Assembly: GCF_017305915.1 (NCBI RefSeq)
Contig: NZ_JAFKJN010000022.1
Location: forward strand, 62,001 to 126,000
Direction of reading: 5' to 3'
Source: Reyranella sp.
GTDB lineage: Bacteria > Pseudomonadota > Alphaproteobacteria > Reyranellales > Reyranellaceae
DNA length: 64,000 nt
Part shown: positions 22,640 through 30,980 of the stretch, piece after piece
Layout of the letters: every line of letters starts with the position of its first letter
Position numbering within the stretch: the first letter of the stretch is position 1
Program-made: the position numbers and the translations under genes
The notes under the pieces: generated by a model
What the model saw: the letters and a program-made list of their open reading frames with translations, nothing else
Told to the model about the DNA's origin: nothing
Databases searched by the model: none

Positions 22640-24034
22640 TTGGACACGGATCGGGCGCCGCGGGACGGCTGGAGCATGCTGCTGCGGCGCGAGTGGCTGG
22701 CGCCGCTGGCGGTGCTGCTGGGCGGCATCCTGCTGCATTCGATGAACGTGCTGATGCTGGCGACCGTGCTGCCGACCATCGTCGGCGAGCTGGGCGGCGC
22801 GGCGCTGATGAGCCTGCCGAGCACGGCGTTCCTCGCCTCGTCGATCATCGCCGCGACCTGCGCGGGCCTCGGCACCGCGACGTTCGGCGCGCGCAACACC
22901 TACGCTGCGGGCGCGGCGGTGTTCACGGCGGGCGCGATCGCGATCGCGCTGGCGCCGGCGATGGAATGGGTGATCGCCGGCCGCTTCGTGCAGGGCTTCG
23001 GCGGCGGCCTGATCGCGGGCGTGGCCTACGTGCTGGTGCGCTCGACCTTCCCCGAGGCGGCGTGGGCGCGGGTGATCGCGCTGCTCTCGGGCATGTGGAG
23101 CGTCGCCATCCTGGTCGGGCCGCTGGCCGGCGGCGTGTTCGCCAAATACGACCAGTGGCGCGGCTCGTTCGTCATGGTCGCGGCCATCGCCGCGGTGCTG
23201 GCGCTCGGCGCCTTCCGCGTGCTGCCGTCCGCGCGCACCGCGACCGCCAGGCGCAGCGCGTTCCCCGGGGCGCGGCTGGCGCTGGTCTGCGCGGCGATCG
23301 CCAGCTCATCGTCGGCCGCCGTCGTGGCCGCGCCGGTCGCCAAGGCGCTGCTGATCGCGTTGGCCGTTGCTTTCCTGGCGGCGATGCTGCGGGTCGACCG
23401 CAAGACGCCGACGCCCTTGCTGCCGAGCGACGCCTTCGCCTTCACCACGCCGAGCGGCCTCGGCCTGTGGCTGCTGCTGCTGGTCGCGGTGGCCTACAGC
23501 CCGTTGCAGATCTTCATCCCGGTCTTCCTGCAGAGCCTGCACGGCCTCGATCCGCTGACCGCGGGCTACGGCGTCGCCTGCGCCTCGCTCGGCTGGACGG
23601 CGGCGTCGCTGCTGGTGGCGGGCGCGGTCGAGGACTGGCGCAAGCGCTGCATCGTGCTCGGCCCGCTCGCCATGCTGGTGTCGCTGGTCGCCGCCGGCCT
23701 GCTCGCCGACACCCATGCGCTGCTGCTGTGCCTGGCCATTATCGGCATCGGCACGGGAATCGGTACCTGCTGGGCCTTCGTTGCGCAGCGCATCATGAGC
23801 GGCGCGCGCAAGGGCGAGGAGGCGGTGACCGCCGCCTCGGTGCCGACGGTGCAGCAGATGGGGTTCGCCCTGGGCGCGGCGCTCAGCGGCCTCGCCGCCA
23901 ACTCGGCCGGCTTCGCTGTCGACCTGCCGCACGAGGCGATGGCCTGGGTGGCGTTCGTCGTGCCGGTTTGCTTCGCCGCCTCGGCAGCCATCGCCTGCAT
24001 CGTAGCGCTGCGGCTCAACCGGACGGCGCACTAA
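22640..24034 (+). CDS. MFS transporter (DHA2-like drug efflux type)
   Basis: This ~464-aa major-facilitator protein has about 14 spans. The family pattern is NVLMLATVLPTIVGELGGAALMSLPSTAFLASSIIAATCAG, then GRFVQGFGGGLIAGVAYVLVRSTFPE and MWSVAILVGPLAGGVFAKYDQWRGSFVM (motif C-like). It would pump small organic compounds out using the proton gradient. TTG at 22640 was chosen because GGAGG lies 5 nt upstream; GTG 22625 is in frame but lies before that ribosome-binding site, and ATG 22676 is also possible. It is probably regulated by the divergent SufR-like protein. Its stop overlaps the convergent oxidoreductase stop by 4 nt. Confidence 0.9.
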   Translation: MDTDRAPRDGWSMLLRREWLAPLAVLLGGILLHSMNVLMLATVLPTIVGELGGAALMSLPSTAFLASSIIAATCAGLGTATFGARNTYAAGAAVFTAGAIAIALAPAMEWVIAGRFVQGFGGGLIAGVAYVLVRSTFPEAAWARVIALLSGMWSVAILVGPLAGGVFAKYDQWRGSFVMVAAIAAVLALGAFRVLPSARTATARRSAFPGARLALVCAAIASSSSAAVVAAPVAKALLIALAVAFLAAMLRVDRKTPTPLLPSDAFAFTTPSGLGLWLLLLVAVAYSPLQIFIPVFLQSLHGLDPLTAGYGVACASLGWTAASLLVAGAVEDWRKRCIVLGPLAMLVSLVAAGLLADTHALLLCLAIIGIGTGIGTCWAFVAQRIMSGARKGEEAVTAASVPTVQQMGFALGAALSGLAANSAGFAVDLPHEAMAWVAFVVPVCFAASAAIACIVALRLNRTAH

Positions 24035-26073
24035 CTCTTTCGCGGGCCTTTCCACGGGCCGACGTCGAGGAAGGTACTCTGGTAAGTGGCGCCTTCGCCG
24101 ATGTCGGTGTAGCGGTCCGAGCAGAGCATGTTGATGGTGCCGCCGAGCGATTCGCCGCTCGGGCGCTGGCCGGGCACCAGCACGACGCCGGGCCGCACCT
24201 CGTCGCTCACCTTCAGCATCAGGCCGACCTCGCCGCGATCGTTGAACAGGCGCACTTCGGCGCCGTCCTTGAGACCGCGCCTGGCCGCATCGTCCGGATG
24301 CAGGATGCAGAACGGCTTGCCCTCGCGATCGCGCAGGAACTTCACGCCGGAGAAGGCGGTGTGCGCCTGGAAGTAGCCGGGCGCGGTCAGCAGGCGCAGC
24401 GGCCACTTGGCGGCATCGGCGACCTCGATCGGGTCGGGGTTCCAGTCGGGCAGGGCGGACAGGCCGTGCTTGGCCGCCTGCTCGGAGTAGAACTCGAGCT
24501 TGCCCGACGGCGTGCCGAACGGCTGGCCCTGCCAGTCGTGCTTGATGTGGATCGGCTCGCCGGCGAACAGCTTGGCGGGCTCCGCCTTCGACGCGGGGCC
24601 GGTCGCACCCTTGAACAGCTCTTGCGCGGCGTCCTGCGGCGCCAGGGTGAAGATCCGGTCGGCGAGGCCCATGCGCTTGGCGAGCGCCTGCGCCACGTCG
24701 AAGTTCGAGCGCGCCTCGCCGCGCGGCTTGGCGGCCTGCCGGCCCCATTGCATCCAGTAGGCGCCGTAGGCGCGGTAGAGATCGTCGGTCTCGAGATAGT
24801 TCGCCGCCGGCAGCACGATGTCGGCGTACTTCGCCGTATCGGTCATGAAGGGATCGTGCACGACGGTGAACAGGTCCTCGCGCGCCAGGCCCTTCTGCAC
24901 CTTGTGCGCCTCGGGGCAGGTCACCGCCGGGTTGTTGGCCGAGACATAGAGCGCGCGGATCGGCGGGTCCTGCATGTTGAGCAGCTCCTCGCCCAGCCGC
25001 AGGTGATTGACCATGCGCGCCGTCGCCGGACCCGACGGCTTGCGCACTGCCGCGTAGTTGAGGTCGCACGACGCCGCGGTCAGCAGCAGCGAGCCGCCGC
25101 CCTTCACGCCGTAATGGCCCGACACGCCCGGCAGCAGCGCCACCGTGCGCAGCGCCTGGCCGCCCGCGGCGAGGCGGGTCATGCCTTCGCCCAGCCGGAT
25201 CATCGCGGCCCTGGCCTTGCCGTACATCGCCGCGAGCTTCTCGATGTCGGCCACGGGAAGGCCCGTGATCTCCGCGACCTTGGCCGGCGGGAACTTCGGC
25301 AGGATCTCCGTCTCGACCTTGTCGAAGCCCAGCGTGTGCTTGGCGAGATAATCTCGGTTGGAGAGCCCGTCGCGCACCAGGATGTGCATGACGCCGAGCG
25401 CAAGGGCTGCATCGGTGCCAATCTTGATGGGGAGGTAGAGGTCAGCTGCGCGGGCGCTGCGGGTGCGGCGCGGATCGATGACGATGACCGGCAGGTCGCG
25501 CTGCTTCTTGGTGTGCTCGACCAGCGACCAGTAGTGCACGTTGGTCGCCGCGAGATCGGCGCCCCACGAGATTACCAGGTCGGAATGCACCACGTCCTCG
25601 GGATCGGCGCCGCCGACCGGGCCGACCGTGACGTTCCAGGCTTCCTCGCAGCAGGTGTCGCACACCGTGCCGGCCTGCAGCCGCGAGCTGCCCAGCGCAT
25701 GGAACAGCCCGTTGACCAAGCCGCGATTCATCAGGCCCTGGTGGGCCGAGTAGGCGTAGCCGAGCAGGGCGAGCGGCCCGCTCTCGGCGATGATCGCCTT
25801 CCACCTGGCCGTGATCTCGTCGAGCGCCTCGTCCCAGGTGATCGCCTTGAACTGGCCGCTGCCCTTCGCGCCGACACGCTTGAGCGGCGTCGCGACGCGC
25901 TCCGGCGAGTTCACCAGGTCGGCGTCGCGGTTCACTTTTCCGCAGGCGAAGCCCGCGGTGTAGGGATGATCGGGGTCGCCCTGGACGCGCACGACCTTGC
26001 CGTCGTCGACATGCGCGATGAGCGAGCACATGTCGGGACAGTCGTGCGCACAAACGACTCGTACGGATTTCAC
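24031..26073 (-). CDS. Mo-bisMGD oxidoreductase (DMSO-reductase superfamily)
   Basis: This 680-aa member of the DMSO-reductase superfamily has an N-terminal [4Fe-4S] site CAHDCPDMC, with the fourth Cys in GFACGK. The molybdopterin region follows (VISWGADLAATNVHYW, VIVIDPRRTRSARAADLYLPIKIGTDAALALGVMHIL). GTVCDTCCEEAW near residue 140 could provide a Cys ligand to Mo. The C-terminal cap domain ends in YQSTFLDVGPW. No TAT leader is seen, so it is likely cytoplasmic. The electron-transfer subunits are absent nearby. It could be a formate-dehydrogenase-like or thiosulfate/polysulfide-type enzyme; the substrate is not identifiable. It is a distant paralogue of the protein at 32213-34321. Confidence 0.92.
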   Translation of the reverse strand: MKSVRVVCAHDCPDMCSLIAHVDDGKVVRVQGDPDHPYTAGFACGKVNRDADLVNSPERVATPLKRVGAKGSGQFKAITWDEALDEITARWKAIIAESGPLALLGYAYSAHQGLMNRGLVNGLFHALGSSRLQAGTVCDTCCEEAWNVTVGPVGGADPEDVVHSDLVISWGADLAATNVHYWSLVEHTKKQRDLPVIVIDPRRTRSARAADLYLPIKIGTDAALALGVMHILVRDGLSNRDYLAKHTLGFDKVETEILPKFPPAKVAEITGLPVADIEKLAAMYGKARAAMIRLGEGMTRLAAGGQALRTVALLPGVSGHYGVKGGGSLLLTAASCDLNYAAVRKPSGPATARMVNHLRLGEELLNMQDPPIRALYVSANNPAVTCPEAHKVQKGLAREDLFTVVHDPFMTDTAKYADIVLPAANYLETDDLYRAYGAYWMQWGRQAAKPRGEARSNFDVAQALAKRMGLADRIFTLAPQDAAQELFKGATGPASKAEPAKLFAGEPIHIKHDWQGQPFGTPSGKLEFYSEQAAKHGLSALPDWNPDPIEVADAAKWPLRLLTAPGYFQAHTAFSGVKFLRDREGKPFCILHPDDAARRGLKDGAEVRLFNDRGEVGLMLKVSDEVRPGVVLVPGQRPSGESLGGTINMLCSDRYTDIGEGATYQSTFLDVGPWKGPRKS

Positions 26074-26137
26074 CTGACCGTCTCCCCAGAACCAGAAAAC
26101 GGCCGGACTTTAACAGAAGGCGAGGCCGGGGACGGCC

Positions 26138-26425
26138 TTACTTCTTCTTGGCGGCGCCCTTAGCTGCCGTCGCGGGGCCGGCCGCTGCCGGCTTGCCGCT
26201 CGACTTGGTGCCGGCGCCGGCGCCGAAGCGGTCCTTGAAGCGCTGCACGCGGCCGCCGCGATCGATGGTCTGGCGCACGCCGGTCCATGCCGGATGGGTC
26301 TTGGGGTCGATATCCAGCCGCATCTGCTGGCCTTCCTTGCCCCAGGTCGACTTGGTCTCGAACGACGTGCCGTCGGTCATCACAACGGTGATCTTGTGAT
26401 AATCCGGGTGGATCTTCTCTTTCAT
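26138..26425 (-). CDS. rpmE: 50S ribosomal protein L31, zinc-independent form
   Basis: This 95-aa ribosomal protein L31 starts [32 protein letters not shown] and continues [12 protein letters not shown]. The CxxC pairs of zinc-binding L31 are absent, as is usual in alphaproteobacteria. A low-complexity Ala/Lys/Gly tail ([17 protein letters not shown]) extends the C-terminus. It is divergent from cyaY, with 131 bp between the starts. Confidence 0.97.
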   Translation of the reverse strand: MKEKIHPDYHKITVVMTDGTSFETKSTWGKEGQQMRLDIDPKTHPAWTGVRQTIDRGGRVQRFKDRFGAGAGTKSSGKPAAAGPATAAKGAAKKK

Positions 26426-26556
26426 GAACCTCTCCAGCGCAGTTTAAGGCCGATTCCGACCGGCCGGCGCGACAAGGCGGCGGGTATACAGGCACGAAGC
26501 TGTGTCCACAAGCCCGGTTGTCCGGCCTTTCCGTGGCCTGCTAGACCCCAAGGACG

Positions 26557-26853
26557 ATGAGCGAGCAAGCTTTCGAAATCCTGGCCGACAGCCTCCTCGA
26601 GAGCCTCGAGGAGGAGATCGACGATGCCGAGCTGCAGGGTGGCGTCCTGACGGTCGACGCCGACGCCGGCACCTGGGTGGTCAACAAACATGCACCCACC
26701 CGGCAGATCTGGCTGAGCTCGCCCAAGTCCGGCGCCCGGCACTACGCCTTCGACCAGGTCACCGGCCTGTGGAAGGACACCCGCGGCAGCGGCGACCTGC
26801 TGTCCACGCTCTCGGGCGAGCTGGGCGTTCCCCTGGCATGGCAACCCGAATGA
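26557..26853 (+). CDS. cyaY: Iron donor protein CyaY (bacterial frataxin)
   Basis: This 98-aa frataxin homologue binds iron at an acidic first helix (LADSLLESLEEEIDDAELQGG) and modulates Fe-S cluster assembly on IscU/IscS. Strands GVLTVDADAGTWVVNKHAPTRQIWLSSPKSGARHYAF and the following W in TGLWKDTR are typical. The ATG is weakly preceded by AGGA. Its stop codon overlaps the start of the ABC exporter (ATGA), an unusual pairing that suggests co-translation. Confidence 0.93.
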   Translation: MSEQAFEILADSLLESLEEEIDDAELQGGVLTVDADAGTWVVNKHAPTRQIWLSSPKSGARHYAFDQVTGLWKDTRGSGDLLSTLSGELGVPLAWQPE

Positions 26854-28604
26854 ACCGTTTCGCCGGCCTCCGCCTGCTCGCGCCCTACCTGCGGCCCTAT
26901 CGCGGCCGGGTGGCGCTGGCGCTGCTGTCGCTGCTGGTTGCGGCCGGCACGGTGCTGGCGTTCGGCGCCTGCCTCCGGGCGCTGATCGACCGCGGCTTCG
27001 CCCAGGGCCGGCCGGATGTCCTGAACTACGCGCTGGCCTCGCTGCTGGCGGTGGCCGTCGTGCTCGCGATCGCCTCGGGCGCCCGCTACTACCTCGTGTC
27101 CTGGCTGGGCGAGCGGGTGGTCGGCACCCTGCGGCGCGATCTGTTCGCCCATGTCGTACGCCTGGGGCCGGCCTGGTTCGAGATCAAGCGCTCGGGTGAC
27201 GTCATGAGCCGCATCTCCTCCGACGCCCAGCTGATCGAGCAGGTGATCGGTTCGTCGGCCTCGGTGGCGCTGCGCAATGCCCTGATGTGCCTGGGCGGCA
27301 TCGTCATGCTGGTGGTCACCAATCCCAAGCTCGCGTTGTGGGTGCTGGCGGTGGTGCCGGTCGTGGTGGCGCCGATCGTCCTGTTCGGCCGCAAGGTGCG
27401 CACGCTCTCGCGCGAGGCGCAGGCGCGGGTCGCCGACATGGTGTCGGAGGGCGGCGAGACCCTCGACGCGGTGCGCACGGTGCAGGCCTTCGCCCAGGAA
27501 GACAGCGCCGGCGCCCGCTTCGCGCGGGCCACCGAACGGGCCTTCGATGCCGCCGTCGCGCGCATCGGCCGGCGCGCGATCATGACCACGCTGGTGATCT
27601 TCATCGTGTTCGCCGCGGTCGGCTTCCTGCTGTGGATGGGCGGCCACGACGTGATCTCCGGCCGCATCTCGGCCGGCGACCTGTCGGCCTTCGTCTTCTA
27701 CGCCGTGCTGGTGGCGAGCTCGGGCGGCGCGATCAGCGAGACCATCGGCGACCTGCAGCGCGCCTCTGGCGCCGCCGAGCGGCTGGCCGAATTGCGCGCC
27801 GAGCAGCCGGTGATCCGCGAGCCCGCCCAGCCGAAGGCGCTGCCCCAGCCGGCGCGCGGCGCGCTCGCCTTCGAGAACCTCTCCTTCCGCTACCCCACGC
27901 GGCCCGATTCGCTGGCGCTGGCCCATCTCAACCTGCGCATCGCGCCGGGCGAGACGATCGCGATCGTCGGACCTTCAGGTGCCGGCAAGACGACGGTCTT
28001 CAACCTGCTGATGCGCTTCTACGACCCGGAGCAGGGAGCGATCCGCCTCGACGGCGTCGACGTCCGCGACCTGCGGCTCAGCGACCTGCGCCGGTCGCTG
28101 GCCATCGTGCCGCAGGAGCCGGTGCTGTTCACCGCCTCGGTCGCCGAGAACATCCGCTACGGCCGCCCCGACGCCAGCGCCGAGGAGGTCCGAGAGGCCG
28201 CCCGCGCCGCCTCGGCCCTCGACTTCATCGAGGCGCTGCCGCAAGGCTTCGAGACCGACCTCGGCACCCGCGGCGTGCGGCTGTCGGGCGGCCAGCGCCA
28301 GCGTATCGCCGTCGCCCGGGCGCTGCTGTGCGACCCGGCCGTGCTGCTGCTCGACGAGGCGACCAGCGCCCTCGACGCCGAGAGCGAGCTCGCGGTCCAG
28401 CAGGCGCTCGACCGGATCATGCACAGGAAGACCACCCTGGTGATCGCCCATCGCCTGGCGACGGTGCAGAAGGCCGACCGCATCGTGGTACTGGAGGCGG
28501 GGGAAGTGGTCGATGTCGGCAGCCACGCCGAGCTGGTCCGCCGCGGCGGCCTCTACGCCCGGCTGGCCCAACTGCAATTCAATATCTCGGCCGCGGCCGA
28601 GTAG
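26850..28604 (+). CDS. MsbA-like ABC exporter (fused membrane and ATPase domains)
   Basis: This ~584-aa half-transporter has six spans in residues ~15-310 followed by an ATPase domain. It contains Walker A GPSGAGKTT, Q-loop IVPQEPVLF, signature LSGGQRQRIAVARALL, Walker B VLLLDEATSALD and H-loop VIAHRLATV. It works as a homodimer at the inner membrane; relatives export lipids, lipopolysaccharide precursors or drugs. ATG 26850 overlaps the cyaY stop; ATG 26838 would add four residues. In many alphaproteobacteria this type is annotated ABC transporter transmembrane protein of unknown cargo. A TCAGGCC/GGCCTGA hairpin lies 24 bp after the stop. Confidence 0.92.
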   Translation: MNRFAGLRLLAPYLRPYRGRVALALLSLLVAAGTVLAFGACLRALIDRGFAQGRPDVLNYALASLLAVAVVLAIASGARYYLVSWLGERVVGTLRRDLFAHVVRLGPAWFEIKRSGDVMSRISSDAQLIEQVIGSSASVALRNALMCLGGIVMLVVTNPKLALWVLAVVPVVVAPIVLFGRKVRTLSREAQARVADMVSEGGETLDAVRTVQAFAQEDSAGARFARATERAFDAAVARIGRRAIMTTLVIFIVFAAVGFLLWMGGHDVISGRISAGDLSAFVFYAVLVASSGGAISETIGDLQRASGAAERLAELRAEQPVIREPAQPKALPQPARGALAFENLSFRYPTRPDSLALAHLNLRIAPGETIAIVGPSGAGKTTVFNLLMRFYDPEQGAIRLDGVDVRDLRLSDLRRSLAIVPQEPVLFTASVAENIRYGRPDASAEEVREAARAASALDFIEALPQGFETDLGTRGVRLSGGQRQRIAVARALLCDPAVLLLDEATSALDAESELAVQQALDRIMHRKTTLVIAHRLATVQKADRIVVLEAGEVVDVGSHAELVRRGGLYARLAQLQFNISAAAE

Positions 28605-28627
28605 CGGGCGAATTCGCAGACCGCTCG

Positions 28628-28648
28628 TCAGGCCGGCGTAAGGCCTGA
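28628..28648. terminator. Hairpin after ABC exporter gene
   Basis: TCAGGCC and GGCCTGA form a 7-bp stem with loop GGCGTAA, 24 nt after the exporter stop. Only a TT follows, so it is a weak or Rho-assisted transcript end. Confidence 0.4.
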
Positions 28649-28666
28649 TTGCAACAGTTGTGAATC

Positions 28667-29062
28667 ATGAAATTCAGGATCAAGGCGACCTGGCCGACCT
28701 CCGACATCCTCCCGCAGGTGCGAGAGGTCGGCTCCGCCAGCGCGGCGCTGCGAGCCTGCGCCAGCTTTCTCCGGTCGGGCTGCCGGATCGACTCCATCAC
28801 GGTCTTCCGGGACGACGGATCGGTGTCCCGCATGGCCGAAGGCCGGCTGGTCCGGCTGGCGAGAGACGAGGGCTGCGGCATCCGCTATCCGCCGCACCGG
28901 CGGCGCAAGGCTCGCCAGACAATGGGCAGCGTCGCCTTCGCCATCCTGTGCTCGATATTGCCCAATAGCTGGGGCGACTTCGCGACCCTTCTGGATTTTG
29001 GCACGAACCGGGTGGCCATTCGGCGCAGCCAAGGCAGCCGCCCCGACGCTCGCCGGCGCTGA
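28667..29062 (+). CDS. Hypothetical protein, 131 aa
   Basis: I do not recognise a family. The N-terminal half (MKFRIKATWPTSDILPQ... then SALRACASFLRSGCRIDSITVFRDDGSVSRMAEGRLVRLA order approximate) looks like a small alpha/beta domain with sensible amino-acid composition: two strands, a Cys-containing helix, then an acidic turn. The C-terminal third is Arg-rich with an internal hydrophobic patch (VAFAILCSILPNSWG) and is less convincing. It follows the ABC exporter on the same strand by 62 bp. The real protein may be shorter or chance may have lengthened it. Confidence 0.5.
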   Translation: MKFRIKATWPTSDILPQVREVGSASAALRACASFLRSGCRIDSITVFRDDGSVSRMAEGRLVRLARDEGCGIRYPPHRRRKARQTMGSVAFAILCSILPNSWGDFATLLDFGTNRVAIRRSQGSRPDARRR

Positions 29063-29110
29063 CGGGAATGCCTGCCGCAGCGCAACAAAGGCATAGTCGA
29101 GGCTTTCTGC

Positions 29111-29139
29111 TTGATTCACAGCCTATTACGGCGTATTCC
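29111..29139 (+). promoter_or_regulatory. Possible sigma-70-like promoter upstream of a small ORF
   Basis: TTGATT (29111-29116) and TATTCC (29134-29139) are separated by 17 bp in the most AT-rich stretch of the region, 52 bp before the 50-aa ORF. Both boxes are only partial matches. Confidence 0.3.
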
Positions 29140-29190
29140 TCGACCATAGTACAAACTCAATTTTGTCACTGGCCAAATAGGCATTTCCCC

Positions 29191-29343
29191 ATGTTCGCCC
29201 GATTCCCGCTCCACGCGACGCAGCAGACCGACCATCGCGCCATGCGCCTGGCTGACTGGTGGCCGGCGGCCCTGATCGGCCTGCTGGCGCTGATGGGTGC
29301 TGCTCCCGAAAGCAATGCGCAGACGTTCCTGAGCCTGTTCTAG
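29191..29343 (+). CDS. Possible small secreted or membrane peptide, 50 aa
   Basis: This frame has a hydrophobic stretch WWPAALIGLLALMGAAPESNAQ that looks like a signal peptide with an Ala-x-Ala-like end, leaving only a few mature residues. An internal ATG at 29242 gives a compact 33-aa version. No ribosome-binding site is visible. Its TAG overlaps the convergent acyl-CoA ligase stop at CTAG, like several real gene ends in this window. Treat it as tentative. Confidence 0.3.
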   Translation: MFARFPLHATQQTDHRAMRLADWWPAALIGLLALMGAAPESNAQTFLSLF

Positions 29344-30980
29344 GCCTTTGCTGCCGCCTTCTTGTCGGCGTCAAGACGGCGCAATTCGCGCCGCATGATC
29401 TTGCCCGTGGTGGTGAGCGGCAGCTCGGCCACGAACTCGACTTCCCGTGGATACTCGTGGGCGGCCAGCCGGGTCTTCACGTAGGCGGCCAGATCGGTCT
29501 TCAGGGCGTCGCTGGGTGCCATCTCGGGCCGGAGCTGCACGAAGGCCTTCACGATCTCCGTCCGAACCTTGTCCGGCACGCCGACCACCCCGACCATGGC
29601 CACGGCCGGGTGCTTCATCAGGCACTCCTCGATCTCGCCCGGCCCGATGCGATAGCCGCCTGACGTGATCACGTCGTCGTCGCGGCTCTTGAAGAAGACG
29701 TAGCCGTCCTCGTCGATTCGCCCGAGGTCGCCGGTGAGCAGCCAGTCGCCGGCATATTTCCGGGCCGTGGCCTCGGGGTTCTTCCAGTACTCCAGCATGA
29801 CGATCGGATCGTGCCGCCAGCCGGCGATCTGGCCCTCCTGGCCCGACCGCAGGACGTTGCCCTCGTTGTCGACGATGGCCACCCTGCGGCCGGGGCAGGC
29901 GCGGCCGCAAGAGCCCGGCCGGACCTCGAACCATTCCGGCGAATTCAACACCATCAGGTTCATCTCGGTCTGGCCATAGCCCTCCGAGATGATGGCGCCG
30001 AATGTCTCGCGTCCCCAGGCCAGCAGCTCCTCGCCCATCGCCTCGCCGCCCGTGAAGACGGCGCGCAGGGCGTAGTCCCAGCGCTTCCGGGGCTCGTCCA
30101 CCTGGCGCATCATCTTGAGCGCGGTCGGCGGGATGAACGTCACGCCGACCTTGTGCTTGGCCAGCATGGCGAAGGCGCGCTCGGGATCGAATTTGGCGAA
30201 GCGGTGGGCGAGCACCGGCGTGCCGTAGTACCAGGCCGGGAACAGGGCGTCGTAGAGCCCCGCGATCCACGCCCATTCCGCCGGCGTCCACATGATCTCG
30301 TTGCCGCGCGGCCAGTGGCTGAGCATCTGCTCGACCGCCGGGATGCAGCCGATCATCATGCGATGGGCATGCAGCGCGCCCTTCGGCTGCCCCGTGGTGC
30401 CCGAGGTGTAGATCAGCAGCGCCGGATCCTCGGCATGGGTGTCGACGGTCGCGAACCGGTCGGATGCCGTGTCCAGCAGCCTGTCCCAGTCGAGGAACTC
30501 GGCGCCATCCTTGCCGGCGCCGATGACGATGATGGTCTTCAGATGCGGCAGCCGCTCGCGCACGGCCAGCACCTTGGGGAGCTGGCTCGCATCGGTGATG
30601 ATCGCCGAGGCCTCGGCGTTGTTCATGCGGTATTCGACCGCTTCCTCGCCGAACAAAGTGAATAGCGGCAATACGACCGCGCCCATCCGGTAGCCGGCGA
30701 GATGGCAGATGGTGAGCTCGGCGCTCTGGCTCAGGAACACACCGACGCGGTCGCCTTTCCTGATGCCGCGCGCGGCGAGCGCATTGGCCAGACGCGAGCT
30801 GGCCGCCAGCAACTGGCCGAAGGTCCAGTGCCGGACGCTGCCGTCGGCATTCTCGACGATCATGGCGAGCGTGTTCGGCTCGTGGCGCTCGCAGACCGCG
30901 CGGCCGATGTTGAAGCGCTCGGGGATGGTCCATCGGAAGCGCTCGATCGCCTCGTCGTAGGGCAGGCCGCGCGGGATCAT
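29340..30980 (-). CDS. AMP-dependent acyl-CoA synthetase/ligase
   Basis: This 546-aa adenylate-forming enzyme activates a carboxylic acid to its acyl-CoA. It shows the P-loop-like LIYTSGTTGQPKGALHAH, EGYGQTEMN, the hinge GDLGRIDEDGYVFFKSRDDDVITSGGYRIGPGEIEE, and the catalytic Lys in TTTGKIMRREL. Sequence style is closest to medium-chain or acetyl/propionyl-CoA synthetase-like proteins, without a long fatty-acid tunnel signature that I can identify. The start ATG 30980 overlaps the stop of the upstream membrane-protease-like gene (ATGA), so the two are co-expressed, possibly linking acyl activation to membrane turnover (inference). Confidence 0.93.
   Translation of the reverse strand: MIPRGLPYDEAIERFRWTIPERFNIGRAVCERHEPNTLAMIVENADGSVRHWTFGQLLAASSRLANALAARGIRKGDRVGVFLSQSAELTICHLAGYRMGAVVLPLFTLFGEEAVEYRMNNAEASAIITDASQLPKVLAVRERLPHLKTIIVIGAGKDGAEFLDWDRLLDTASDRFATVDTHAEDPALLIYTSGTTGQPKGALHAHRMMIGCIPAVEQMLSHWPRGNEIMWTPAEWAWIAGLYDALFPAWYYGTPVLAHRFAKFDPERAFAMLAKHKVGVTFIPPTALKMMRQVDEPRKRWDYALRAVFTGGEAMGEELLAWGRETFGAIISEGYGQTEMNLMVLNSPEWFEVRPGSCGRACPGRRVAIVDNEGNVLRSGQEGQIAGWRHDPIVMLEYWKNPEATARKYAGDWLLTGDLGRIDEDGYVFFKSRDDDVITSGGYRIGPGEIEECLMKHPAVAMVGVVGVPDKVRTEIVKAFVQLRPEMAPSDALKTDLAAYVKTRLAAHEYPREVEFVAELPLTTTGKIMRRELRRLDADKKAAAKA

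Noticed and set aside
22693-26163. 1156-codon plus-strand frame over the MFS and oxidoreductase genes
   Set aside because: It spans two real genes in other frames and has no recognisable domain.
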